This document shows, in pieces, positions 5,996 through 15,231 of a DNA stretch of 15,308 nucleotides (position 1 is the first letter of the stretch; each line of letters begins with the position of its first letter). The DNA is from DASYSA01 sp036003885 (GTDB taxonomy: Bacteria; Acidobacteriota; Blastocatellia; UBA7656), in assembly GCA_036003885.1 (NCBI GenBank), contig DASYSA010000375.1, positions 1 through 15,308 of the forward strand. The letters run 5' to 3'. Position numbers and translations under genes: made by a program. Under the pieces are notes generated by a model, which saw only the letters and a program-made list of their open reading frames with translations, did no database searches and was not told the DNA's origin.

Positions 5996-8419
5996 TCACA
6001 CCCTCGCCTCTCCGCCCTCGTAGCCCACCTCTTGACGGGCGGGCACGGTACCGGCTTCCAGAGCCGGTTTCGGCGGCGGTACATCCTCCGTTGGCATGAG
6101 CGTCTGTCTCAGCAGTTCATCGACCCGCTCCACAAAGACAATCTCGAGGTCGCGCAGCGCCTCTTCAGGAACGTCCTTCAAGTCGGGTTCATTGCGCTTG
6201 GGCAGCACCACTCGCTTCATGCCGGCGCGCCTGGCTGCCAGTACTTTGCCCTTTATTCCGCCCACCGGAAAGACCAGTCCGCTCAGCGTGATCTCTCCCG
6301 TCATTGCAGTGTCGCTGCGCACTGGCCGTCCCGAACACAGCGAGGCAAGCGCCGACACAATAGCCACACCGGCCGACGGCCCGTCCTTTGGGGTTGCTCC
6401 TGCCGGAACGTGGACGTGCACACCGTTCCTGTCGAACTTTTCATTGCAGTCAAAGCCGAGTTCGCTCGAGTGAGACCAGAGAAAACTGTGCGCGGCCTTC
6501 GCCGATTCCTGCATCACCTCACCCAACTGGCCCGTGAGTGTCAGCCCCTTCGTTCCAGGCAACAGGGTAGCCTCGATGAACAGCACCTCGCCCCCCATTT
6601 CGGTCACTGCGAGACCGGTCGCGACGCCAGGCGGCAGGCTCTGACGGGCCGTCTCGTGAAAGAAGGTCTCGTGGCCCAGATAGTCCTCCAACTGCTCGGG
6701 CATGACGGTGAAGACCTCGCCCTCGCCTTTCGCCACCTTCAGCGCAATCTTGCGGGCGAGTCGTCCTATGCTGCGTTCGAGTTGGCGCACTCCAGCCTCG
6801 CGAGTGTAGCGGCCGATTATCGCCTGCAACGCTTCGTCGGTTATTTGGACCTGCTCTTCACCCAGCCCGGCCTCTCGTATCTGCCGCGGCACCAGATACC
6901 TGGTGGCGATGTGCAGCTTCTCCTCCTCGCTATAGCCGGCAAGCCTGATCACTTCCATTCGATCTCTCAACGCCGGAGGGATCGGACCCAGTTGATTTGC
7001 TGTGGCGATGAAGAAGACTCGCGACAGATCGAACGGCAGGTCGATGTAGTGATCCCTGAACGAGAAGTTCTGGGCAGGGTCGAGTATCTCGAGAAGCGCC
7101 GAAGCCGGATCACCTCTGAAGTCCATCCCGAGTTTGTCGACTTCATCCAGCATCATCACAGGATTGTTGACTGCCGAGCGACGCAGGGCCTGAATGATGC
7201 GGCCGGGCATGGCGCCGATGTAGGTCCGCCGATGTCCTCGAAGCTCGGCTTCGTCTCGAACGCCGCCCAGCGACATGCGCTCGAATTTGCGGCCCATGGA
7301 TCGCGCGACGGACTGCCCAAGACTGGTCTTGCCTACCCCCGGCGGGCCGACGAAGCAGAGGATGGGAGACTTGGTTTTCGGATTGAGCTTAATCACTGCC
7401 AGATGCTCCAGGATTCTCTCCTTGATATCATCCAGGTCGTAGTGGTCTTCATCCATGACCTGACGAGCGCGGTTCAGGTCAAGGTCGTCGTCGGTGTGCT
7501 TGTTCCAGGGCAGATCGAGGATCCACTCAAGATAAGTTCGAGTGACGTGATAGTCCGGCGCGGCCGACGGCAATCGTTCGAGACGGCGCAGCTCGCGCTC
7601 CGCTTCAACGCGGACCTCCTCTGGGAGGTCCGCTTTGGCCACGCGCTCTCGCAGCAGGGCCGCTTCGGCTTGCTCTGGTTCGACTTCGCCCAGTTCTTTT
7701 TGAATCTGCTTCATCTGCTCGCGCAGTATGTAATCCCGCTGCGCTTTGCCCAGTTCCTCCTGAGCCTGGCTCGATATCTGGTTGCGAATGTCGAGCACTT
7801 CGACCTCGCGCGCGAGGTAGCTGTGCGTCAATCGCAGCAACTCGCCTTCGGTCGTAGCTTCCAGCAATGCCTGCTCCTGCGAGGTCTCGAGATCGAGAAC
7901 CGTGCCGAGGAAGTACGCGAGGCGCACTGAGTCGTCGGCCGCCACTATGAGATTCCTGATCTCGTTAGGGACGTTCGGGAGCAGCGTCAGGGCCTTTTGG
8001 ACCAGGGCGTTGATGTTGCGGCGAAGCGCTTCGACCTCGGGCGTCTCTTCGCGCGCCGGGTCATCCAGAATCTCGACTCGGGCCTTCAGGTATCCAGTCT
8101 CCTGAATGAACTCAATGATGCGAAACCGTTCTTGCCCTTGAACTATGAGGTGCAGGACGTTGTCGGCGCCGGGCGAGCGCATCATTCTGTTTATGACAAC
8201 GAGGGTCCCGGTCTGGTACAGGCTGGCCGGCCCGGGTTCCGCTTCATCATCACCGCGCTGGGCGATGGCGCCTAGCAATTTCTCTTCGGTGGCAAGAGCA
8301 GCCTCGGCGGCGGCGAGCGACATCGGACGGCCCACCGTCAGGGGCGTTACGCCCGACGGAAAGACCACAATGTGTCTCAATGGCAATATGGGTAATTCCA
8401 AAGTTCTGTTCGGTGTCAT
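5996..8419 (-). CDS. lon: ATP-dependent protease Lon (LonA type)
   Basis: This 807-residue cytoplasmic AAA+ protease degrades misfolded and regulatory proteins. The N-terminal substrate-binding domain begins LPILPLRHIVVFPSGVTPL and ends in a coiled coil (about 210-285). The ATPase has Walker A GPPGVGKT (358-365) and Walker B MMLDE (422-426). The protease domain carries the Ser-Lys dyad: S682 in PKDGPSAG and K725 in GGIKGK, at the spacing known for E. coli Lon. A Pro/Glu-rich tail of about 30 residues (from about 777) extends beyond the usual end. The ATG at 8419 is chosen because AAGGA lies 7 bases upstream; a TTG eight codons earlier is less likely. It follows hsp20 by 51 bases and is probably the last gene of the clpP-hsp20-lon transcript. 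A small hairpin covers its ribosome binding site. Confidence 0.97.
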   Translation of the reverse strand: MTPNRTLELPILPLRHIVVFPSGVTPLTVGRPMSLAAAEAALATEEKLLGAIAQRGDDEAEPGPASLYQTGTLVVINRMMRSPGADNVLHLIVQGQERFRIIEFIQETGYLKARVEILDDPAREETPEVEALRRNINALVQKALTLLPNVPNEIRNLIVAADDSVRLAYFLGTVLDLETSQEQALLEATTEGELLRLTHSYLAREVEVLDIRNQISSQAQEELGKAQRDYILREQMKQIQKELGEVEPEQAEAALLRERVAKADLPEEVRVEAERELRRLERLPSAAPDYHVTRTYLEWILDLPWNKHTDDDLDLNRARQVMDEDHYDLDDIKERILEHLAVIKLNPKTKSPILCFVGPPGVGKTSLGQSVARSMGRKFERMSLGGVRDEAELRGHRRTYIGAMPGRIIQALRRSAVNNPVMMLDEVDKLGMDFRGDPASALLEILDPAQNFSFRDHYIDLPFDLSRVFFIATANQLGPIPPALRDRMEVIRLAGYSEEEKLHIATRYLVPRQIREAGLGEEQVQITDEALQAIIGRYTREAGVRQLERSIGRLARKIALKVAKGEGEVFTVMPEQLEDYLGHETFFHETARQSLPPGVATGLAVTEMGGEVLFIEATLLPGTKGLTLTGQLGEVMQESAKAAHSFLWSHSSELGFDCNEKFDRNGVHVHVPAGATPKDGPSAGVAIVSALASLCSGRPVRSDTAMTGEITLSGLVFPVGGIKGKVLAARRAGMKRVVLPKRNEPDLKDVPEEALRDLEIVFVERVDELLRQTLMPTEDVPPPKPALEAGTVPARQEVGYEGGEARV

Positions 8420-8424
8420 TATCG

Positions 8425-8437
8425 TATCCTTCGGATA
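8425..8437 (-). promoter_or_regulatory. Hairpin over the lon ribosome binding site
   Basis: On the minus strand TATCC-GAA-GGATA forms a 5-bp stem with a 3-base loop. The AAGGA ribosome binding site of lon is in its loop and 3' arm, 7 bases before the ATG at 8419. A weak stem here could lower translation until it melts, as simple RNA thermosensors do. That function is inferred only from position and gene type. Confidence 0.35.
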
Positions 8438-8470
8438 AGCCAATCAGGAACCAGACCTGCCACATCGTCG

Positions 8471-8833
8471 TCATTTGCAGTCGAGGTGCAGGATGAGCCA
8501 GCCGTCCAGGCACTCGCTTCGAATATTGGCGTGTTCGATATCGCCTGGGATCGTCAGAACTCGTTCGAAGCGGCTGTAGGTTATTTCGAGCTGATGGTAA
8601 CTCCACCCCTCGCTTATTACGGTATCGCGCCTCACTCCGCGCACGATGAGGTTATCGGCTACTACCATCACCTGAACGTCTTCAGGCTTTACTCCGGCGA
8701 GATCGAATTTGATCTTCCAACCATCCGGGCAGCGGTAGATGTCGACGGCGGGCTGCCACAGTGGGCCGCTTGGCCGGCGATAACGCACCTCGTTGCCGAG
8801 TCGCTCGATGAACATCTTCTTCTGTCTAGACAT
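8471..8833 (-). CDS. hsp20: Short Hsp20 / alpha-crystallin small heat-shock protein
   Basis: This 120-residue protein carries an alpha-crystallin domain from about residue 28 (PAVDIYRCPDGWKIKFDLAG, then VKPEDVQVMVVADNLIVRG). Small heat-shock proteins bind unfolding proteins and hold them for ClpB/DnaK refolding or for proteases. The usual A-x-x-x-D/N-G-V-L signature near the end is degenerate (ANIRSECLDGWLIL, about 102-115). The chain then stops at once, so the C-terminal I-x-I tail that links dimers into large oligomers is missing. The ATG at 8833 overlaps the clpP stop by one base (TAATG), with AGGAAG just upstream, so translation is probably coupled to clpP. Its placement between clpP and lon suggests delivery of clients to proteases, which is an inference. 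Confidence 0.88.
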   Translation of the reverse strand: MSRQKKMFIERLGNEVRYRRPSGPLWQPAVDIYRCPDGWKIKFDLAGVKPEDVQVMVVADNLIVRGVRRDTVISEGWSYHQLEITYSRFERVLTIPGDIEHANIRSECLDGWLILHLDCK

Positions 8834-9459
8834 TAGCTTCCTACTCCGACCGTTGGCCTGGTAAGGGTCTCCAGATCCCGCACGGTCAATACACTATCAA
8901 TGAGGCCGTATTCGACGGCCTGGATCGGACTCAATATGAAGTCGCGCTCGACATCTCTATCGATCTTTTCGAACGGCTGATTTGTACACTCGGCGAGGAT
9001 CTGAGACAGGAGCGAGCGCATTCGCAGCATCTCCTCGGCGGCGATGCGAACGTCGGTCGCCTGCCCGGCAAGGCCTTCAACGGACGGCTGGTGAATCAGG
9101 ATCCTCGAATTCGCAAGCGAGTAGCGTTTGCCTTTTGTGCCGGCCGCCAACAGTATCGCCGCCATGGACGCCGCCTGTCCCATGCAAATAGTCGCTATGT
9201 CGGGTTTGATGAAGTGCATGGTGTCGTAGATGGCCAGGCCTGCCGTCAGCGATCCCCCGGGGCTGTTGATGTACATCGAGATCTCGCGGTCCGGATCGAT
9301 CGATTCAAGGTAGAGCAGTTCGGCTACGACGATGTTGGCGATCACTTCGTCGATGTCGGTTCCCACAAAGATTATGTGTTCTCTGAGCAGGCGCGAGTAG
9401 ATGTCGTAATGACGCTCGCCTCTGCTCGTCGATTCAACTACCGTCGGTATCAATGGCAT
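8833..9459 (-). CDS. clpP: ATP-dependent Clp protease proteolytic subunit ClpP
   Basis: This 208-residue protein is the serine protease ring that works with Clp ATPases to degrade unfolded or tagged proteins. The catalytic triad is visible: S98 (GQAASMAA), H123 (ILIHQPS) and D173 (VERDFILSP). Family motifs YINSPGGS (63-70) and AVEYGLIDSVL (181-191) are intact, and the length is typical. No clpX or ClpA-type partner is directly adjacent, and ClpB of the type upstream does not normally dock to ClpP. The ATG at 9459 has AAGGA 5 bases upstream, and this ribosome binding site is the last word of a heptamer repeat array. clpP overlaps hsp20 by one base and probably starts an operon continuing into lon. 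Confidence 0.97.
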   Translation of the reverse strand: MPLIPTVVESTSRGERHYDIYSRLLREHIIFVGTDIDEVIANIVVAELLYLESIDPDREISMYINSPGGSLTAGLAIYDTMHFIKPDIATICMGQAASMAAILLAAGTKGKRYSLANSRILIHQPSVEGLAGQATDVRIAAEEMLRMRSLLSQILAECTNQPFEKIDRDVERDFILSPIQAVEYGLIDSVLTVRDLETLTRPTVGVGS

Positions 9460-9460
9460 G

Positions 9461-9582
9461 TTGGTCCTTTGTCCGTTGTCCGTTGTCCGTTGTCCGTGGT
9501 CAGTTGCCAGTGGTCAGTTATTAGTTGTCGGTTCAACCTGGAACCACGCGCAACTGACAACGGACCACGGACAACGGACCAA
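9461..9582. repeat. Inverted heptamer repeat, GTCCGTT words, before clpP
   Basis: From 9471 the sequence steps by seven: GTCCGTT, GTCCGTT, GTCCGTT, GTCCGTG, GTCAGTT, GCCAGTG, GTCAGTT, ATTAGTT, GTCGGTT. The right arm holds GACAACG, GACCACG, GACAACG, GACC. GTCCGTTGTCCGTGGTC (9485-9501) is the exact reverse complement of 9563-9579, and the ends TTGGTCC/GGACCAA also pair. The array fills the whole gap: it ends 2 bases from the stop codon of the eRF1-like gene and 1 base from the clpP start codon. Confidence 0.88.
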
Positions 9583-9584
9583 TT

Positions 9585-10733
9585 TCAAAACCTCAACACA
9601 GCTCCAATGCCGCTTCCAGAGAGCTTTTCGGCGGCAGGTCCTGAAACAATCTGCACCTTTCCAGCTTGATCGAGCACTTTGTACGAAGCGCGATTGATCA
9701 AGTCAGGCGCCGCTTCAAGTTTACCGCCGCAGAACGAACACTGATCGCCGCCGTCCACCAACAGGATCCGGCACGACGCGCATTGTTCACCCACAGCGCG
9801 GTAGTCGCGAGCGATCACCATGCAGTGGACCCTCCCTTGCTCGATTGCCGCCAGCGTGTCGGAGATCCCAAGCACCGCTCGGTCCCCCTTCATTGCGGAG
9901 GTGATCATTGCTTCGACCAGTTTGTATTCGTCCTCGTGTTCGGCTCTCTCTTGAACCTCTCGAATTTCTCCCAGCAGCCGCTCATGGCTTGCGTCGATAG
10001 GGGCAGAGACCGTTCCCACAATGATCTGCTGAAGTCGCTTCGGCAGCTCGGAAGTAAATATAGAGGTAGCCGCGACCGGCCCGCCGATCACGATCCTTGT
10101 AAGCTTGAGCCGATCGACGATCTCAGCAAGCTCGTCCGCGACCTTCTTTGCGTGCGACCTTATGTGGTTGGTGTGGTCGCGGTCCATCTGACCTTGCGAC
10201 CACAAGTGATCGCTGCCCGTGGTCGCATGCTTTGGGGGCACGTCCGACAGAATCTCGGCCTGCTGCTGTATTCCGGAGGCGTCGGCCGTCAGTATCCGGG
10301 CGTGCTGCTTGTCTATCAGCACTACGCCGAACGGGTCATTCCGTTCGAGCACTTCGAGCAGAGGTCGCACCCACGGGCGCGGCGTCCAGCGCACTCCGGG
10401 TGAGACCTCGACTCCCAGGTCCCGCCGCCACCAGAAGTCTCGGCTGGAATCCGAGAAGATGACCAGACCCCGTCCTTTGGGCGTGTAGCCCTTGAGAAAC
10501 TGAAGGACTCGCTCACATTCGGTTTCAAATCTCTGGTCTTCTCCCTCTTTGCTGCCGTTGTCGGACTTCCGGCCCTCCCCCATCTGCCGGAATTCGTTCT
10601 CTACAACGGTCTCAAATCCCCGATTGAGATTAGCCGCATTGGACTGGTCGATGTTGATGTACAGACTGAGAATCATGGAATCCGGGTCAGCTGGATACTG
10701 CTGCAACTGACGTATGTCGTCGTAAGAGATCAT
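9585..10733 (-). CDS. eRF1/Vms1-like bacterial release-factor homologue (baeRF type)
   Basis: This 382-residue protein resembles bacterial and archaeal relatives of eRF1, aRF1 and Vms1, which release peptides from ribosomes or peptidyl-tRNA. A first domain (about 1-130) precedes an RNase H-like middle domain (about 135-265). That domain contains a conserved loop, LWSQGQMDRDHTNHIRSHAKKVADEL split over 177-202, where related families keep a Gln-containing WSQ motif at the site of the eRF1 GGQ loop. The C-terminal domain (about 268-382) has a zinc ribbon, C318-x2-C321-x10-C332-x2-C335. It ends in SGSGIGAVLRF, close to the GGIGAILRY ending of eRF1 domain 3. The ATG at 10733 has an excellent AAGGAGG 5 bases upstream. 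It lies between the 109-residue gene and clpP. The catalytic role is inferred, not shown. Confidence 0.82.
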   Translation of the reverse strand: MISYDDIRQLQQYPADPDSMILSLYINIDQSNAANLNRGFETVVENEFRQMGEGRKSDNGSKEGEDQRFETECERVLQFLKGYTPKGRGLVIFSDSSRDFWWRRDLGVEVSPGVRWTPRPWVRPLLEVLERNDPFGVVLIDKQHARILTADASGIQQQAEILSDVPPKHATTGSDHLWSQGQMDRDHTNHIRSHAKKVADELAEIVDRLKLTRIVIGGPVAATSIFTSELPKRLQQIIVGTVSAPIDASHERLLGEIREVQERAEHEDEYKLVEAMITSAMKGDRAVLGISDTLAAIEQGRVHCMVIARDYRAVGEQCASCRILLVDGGDQCSFCGGKLEAAPDLINRASYKVLDQAGKVQIVSGPAAEKLSGSGIGAVLRF

Positions 10734-10809
10734 CCCGCCCTCCTTGTACCCGAACTTTGTCCCGAAGGTTCGATTGACGAGTTGCCGCGGTCCGCTTTTC
10801 AACGGCGTT

Positions 10810-11139
10810 TCAGATCGGCGCGGGCGCAGCGCTTGAAGTGACTGCTTGTTCTGGAAAGATTTCTTCCGGCATGATCGGCCTCCCCTCGTAGAGGCTGGCA
10901 TTCGGATCTTCCTCCGAGAGCAGGAAGAACTCTACAGGCCCTTCATTATTGAGGGCCTTTATCTTGTTCATCAGCAAACGGTCCAGGCGCGCAGGCAGGA
11001 AGACGCTGAGTTCGGGGTTGCGCGCTTTGTAACGATCCGCGGCGTCTCTGCTCGACCATACAGGTATTCGGACCTTGCCCTGCACCTCTCCGGTGAAAAG
11101 GTCGCCATTTGCTCTCCGCATCAGATACACGTCCCCCAT
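10810..11139 (-). CDS. Unidentified small cytoplasmic protein, 109 residues
   Basis: The protein lacks a signal peptide and membrane segment. It begins MGDVYLMRRANGDLFTGEVQ, continues with a helix-prone stretch containing WSSRDAADRYKARNPELSVF, and ends in a low-complexity Ala/Pro tail (SSAAPAPI). The pattern of a short strand pair, 'pVWssrdaAdrY', and a following hydrophobic strand recalls small alpha/beta proteins such as the DUF2750 type, but the match is weak and I do not assign it. The ATG at 11139 has GGAGGT 11 bases upstream. A plausible promoter lies at 11206-11233. Its stop is 76 bases before the start of the eRF1-like gene, so the two are probably co-transcribed and may work together. 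Confidence 0.72.
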   Translation of the reverse strand: MGDVYLMRRANGDLFTGEVQGKVRIPVWSSRDAADRYKARNPELSVFLPARLDRLLMNKIKALNNEGPVEFFLLSEEDPNASLYEGRPIMPEEIFPEQAVTSSAAPAPI

Positions 11140-11205
11140 AGCAAGTTGGACCTCCGCCTATTTAATTGTCAAAACCACAGTGACTGGTCAAACACAGGTG
11201 GCTCC

Positions 11206-11233
11206 ATGATAGCAAACACCATGGAATATTCAA
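11206..11233 (-). promoter_or_regulatory. Possible promoter for the 109-residue gene and downstream genes
   Basis: On the minus strand TTGAAT (11228-11233) and TATCAT (11206-11211) are 16 bases apart. The -10 matches five of six consensus bases and the -35 four of six. It lies just after clpB and would start transcription near 11199, about 60 bases before the ATG at 11139. Confidence 0.45.
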
Positions 11234-11271
11234 AAAGGCGTCAGCAACATCGGGCCGCCCGTCTTTAACTC

Positions 11272-13908
<2,637 letters not shown>

Positions 13909-13929
13909 CTGGTTCTATACCTCCCTAGA

Positions 13930-14075
13930 GGAATTGCGAATTTCGAATTGCGAATTTCGAATTGCGAATTTTCAAATCTCAATTGTTCATCCAACTTGGA
14001 ATCCGTGGTCCGCAAATTCGAAATTCGAAATTCGAAATTCGCAATTCGCAATTCGAAATTCGAAATTCGAAATTC
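13930..14075. repeat. Inverted heptamer repeat, GAATTTC/GAATTGC words, between dnaJ and clpB
   Basis: The left arm alternates GAATTGC and GAATTTC in 7-base steps (13931-13972). The right arm (14012-14075) repeats the complements GAAATTC and GCAATTC about nine times. GAATTTCGAATTGCGAATT (13938-13956) is exactly complementary to 14043-14061, and other registers also pair, so several alternative hairpins are possible. The right arm ends 4 bases from the dnaJ stop codon. The central part (13974-14011) is not repetitive. Confidence 0.88.
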
Positions 14076-14079
14076 CTCT

Positions 14080-15108
14080 TCACTTCTCCCAACCTGCTCG
14101 CGGGTTGAAGTGGGTTGCATCTGCCATCTCCTTAAAAAGCTTCTTCTCGTTTTCTGTCGGATGGCCGGGGACAACTATTTTCAATCTCACATACTGGTCT
14201 CCGCGTCCGCCTCCCCGCTTGTTGAGGCCCTGACCTCTCAGCCTGAGGCGCTGCCCGCTCTGGGAGCCGGCAGGTATTTTCATCTCGGCCTTGCCGTCAA
14301 GCGTCGGAACTTCTATCCTGGCTCCCAGAACGGCTTCCCACGGCGCGATCGGGGCGTCGACCGAAGTATCATCATCGCCCGTGATCGAAAAGATGGGGTG
14401 AGGCTTGATCTGCAACCTTATGTAGAGATCTCCGGGTTCTGCCCCACCTTGCCCGGGCTGTCCCTGGCGAGCCACTTTTATCACGGCCCCCTCGCGCGCG
14501 CCGGGAGGAATATTCACGTCGAGGTTGCGAGGACTCAACACCTGGCCAGAGCCCCTGCACATTGGACAGCCGCCGCCGTTGGAGATCCCCGTTCCATTGC
14601 AGGTCGGGCACACTCTCACACCCTGAATCGACATCCGGTGTCGGCCGCCGGCGTGAGCCTCTTCAAGCGTAATTGCCATCTGGGCCTCGGCGTCCTGCCC
14701 CCTGCCGGAGCGCACTCTCGAGCTGCGTCCACGAGACTGCGAGGTGCGCTCGGACCCTCGCGCGCCTCCGAAGAGCGTCTCGAAGAAGTCGCTGAAGCCG
14801 CCGCCACTGAAGACCGAACTGAAGTCAACATTGCCGCCGCTCCCGCCCCATCCCGGAGGCGGAGTGAACTCTGCGCCGTCTTTCCAATTCGCGCCGAGCT
14901 GATCGTAGCGCTTGCGCTTCTCAGGGTCGGAGAGGACTTCGTTAGCCTCGTTGATCTCTTTGAACTTATCCTCAGAGGCCTTGTCTCCCGGATTGACGTC
15001 CGGATGTAGCTTGCGGGCAAGCTTGCGAAAGGCCTGCCTGATCTGGTCCTGCGTGGCATCACGCTTGACCCCCAGGACCTCGTAGTAGTCTCTGAACTTG
15101 AGCGCCAA
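14080..15108 (-). CDS. dnaJ: DnaJ-type co-chaperone with a half-size zinc region
   Basis: This 342-residue J-domain protein stimulates DnaK ATPase and delivers substrates. The J domain (residues 6-72) starts FRDYYEVLGVKRDA and has the HPD motif at 35-37. A Gly/Phe/Ser/Arg-rich linker covers 79-140. Only two CxxCxGxG motifs follow (C167/C170 and C181/C184), whereas classic DnaJ has four and CbpA has none. Then come the two C-terminal beta domains (VNIPPGAREGAVIKV at 198-212; EMKIPAGSQSGQRLRLRG at 275-292), ending in a short dimerisation region. The start appears to be TTG at 15108; no in-frame ATG lies near, and a GGAGGGAGGGGG purine run is about 14 bases upstream. A strong promoter precedes it at 15189-15217. 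No dnaK or grpE is present here. Confidence 0.92.
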   Translation of the reverse strand: MALKFRDYYEVLGVKRDATQDQIRQAFRKLARKLHPDVNPGDKASEDKFKEINEANEVLSDPEKRKRYDQLGANWKDGAEFTPPPGWGGSGGNVDFSSVFSGGGFSDFFETLFGGARGSERTSQSRGRSSRVRSGRGQDAEAQMAITLEEAHAGGRHRMSIQGVRVCPTCNGTGISNGGGCPMCRGSGQVLSPRNLDVNIPPGAREGAVIKVARQGQPGQGGAEPGDLYIRLQIKPHPIFSITGDDDTSVDAPIAPWEAVLGARIEVPTLDGKAEMKIPAGSQSGQRLRLRGQGLNKRGGGRGDQYVRLKIVVPGHPTENEKKLFKEMADATHFNPRAGWEK

Positions 15109-15182
15109 ATTCGGCTTAGCCCCCTCCCTCCAAATCTCAAAATCCTGATTCCCAGCCTTCCAATCTCTCCGAAATCTACGAC

Positions 15183-15218
15183 ATTGACAGCATAAAATAT
15201 GAGTATGTCTTTGTCAAT
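15183..15218. promoter_or_regulatory. Inverted repeat ATTGACA-N22-TGTCAAT around the dnaJ promoter
   Basis: ATTGACA (15183-15189) is the exact reverse complement of TGTCAAT (15212-15218). The arms cover the -35 box and the bases just after the -10 box of the dnaJ promoter. The spacing and sequence do not match CIRCE (HrcA) or HAIR (HspR). It could be an operator, but one arm is also the -35 consensus, so chance symmetry is possible. Confidence 0.35.
15189..15217 (-). promoter_or_regulatory. Sigma70-type promoter of dnaJ-clpB
   Basis: On the minus strand -35 TTGACA (15212-15217) and -10 TATGCT (15189-15194) are 17 bases apart, the optimal spacing. The -10 is identical to that of the tetR promoter. 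Transcription would start near 15182 and give a leader of about 73 bases before the TTG at 15108. Confidence 0.75.
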
Positions 15219-15231
15219 TTAAAGGAAGGTT

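Noticed and set aside
6032..7930. Long open frame of 632 codons on the plus strand
   Set aside because: It is antisense to lon, which has complete motifs and a ribosome binding site. The antisense translation shows no domain and arises from GC-rich third codon positions.
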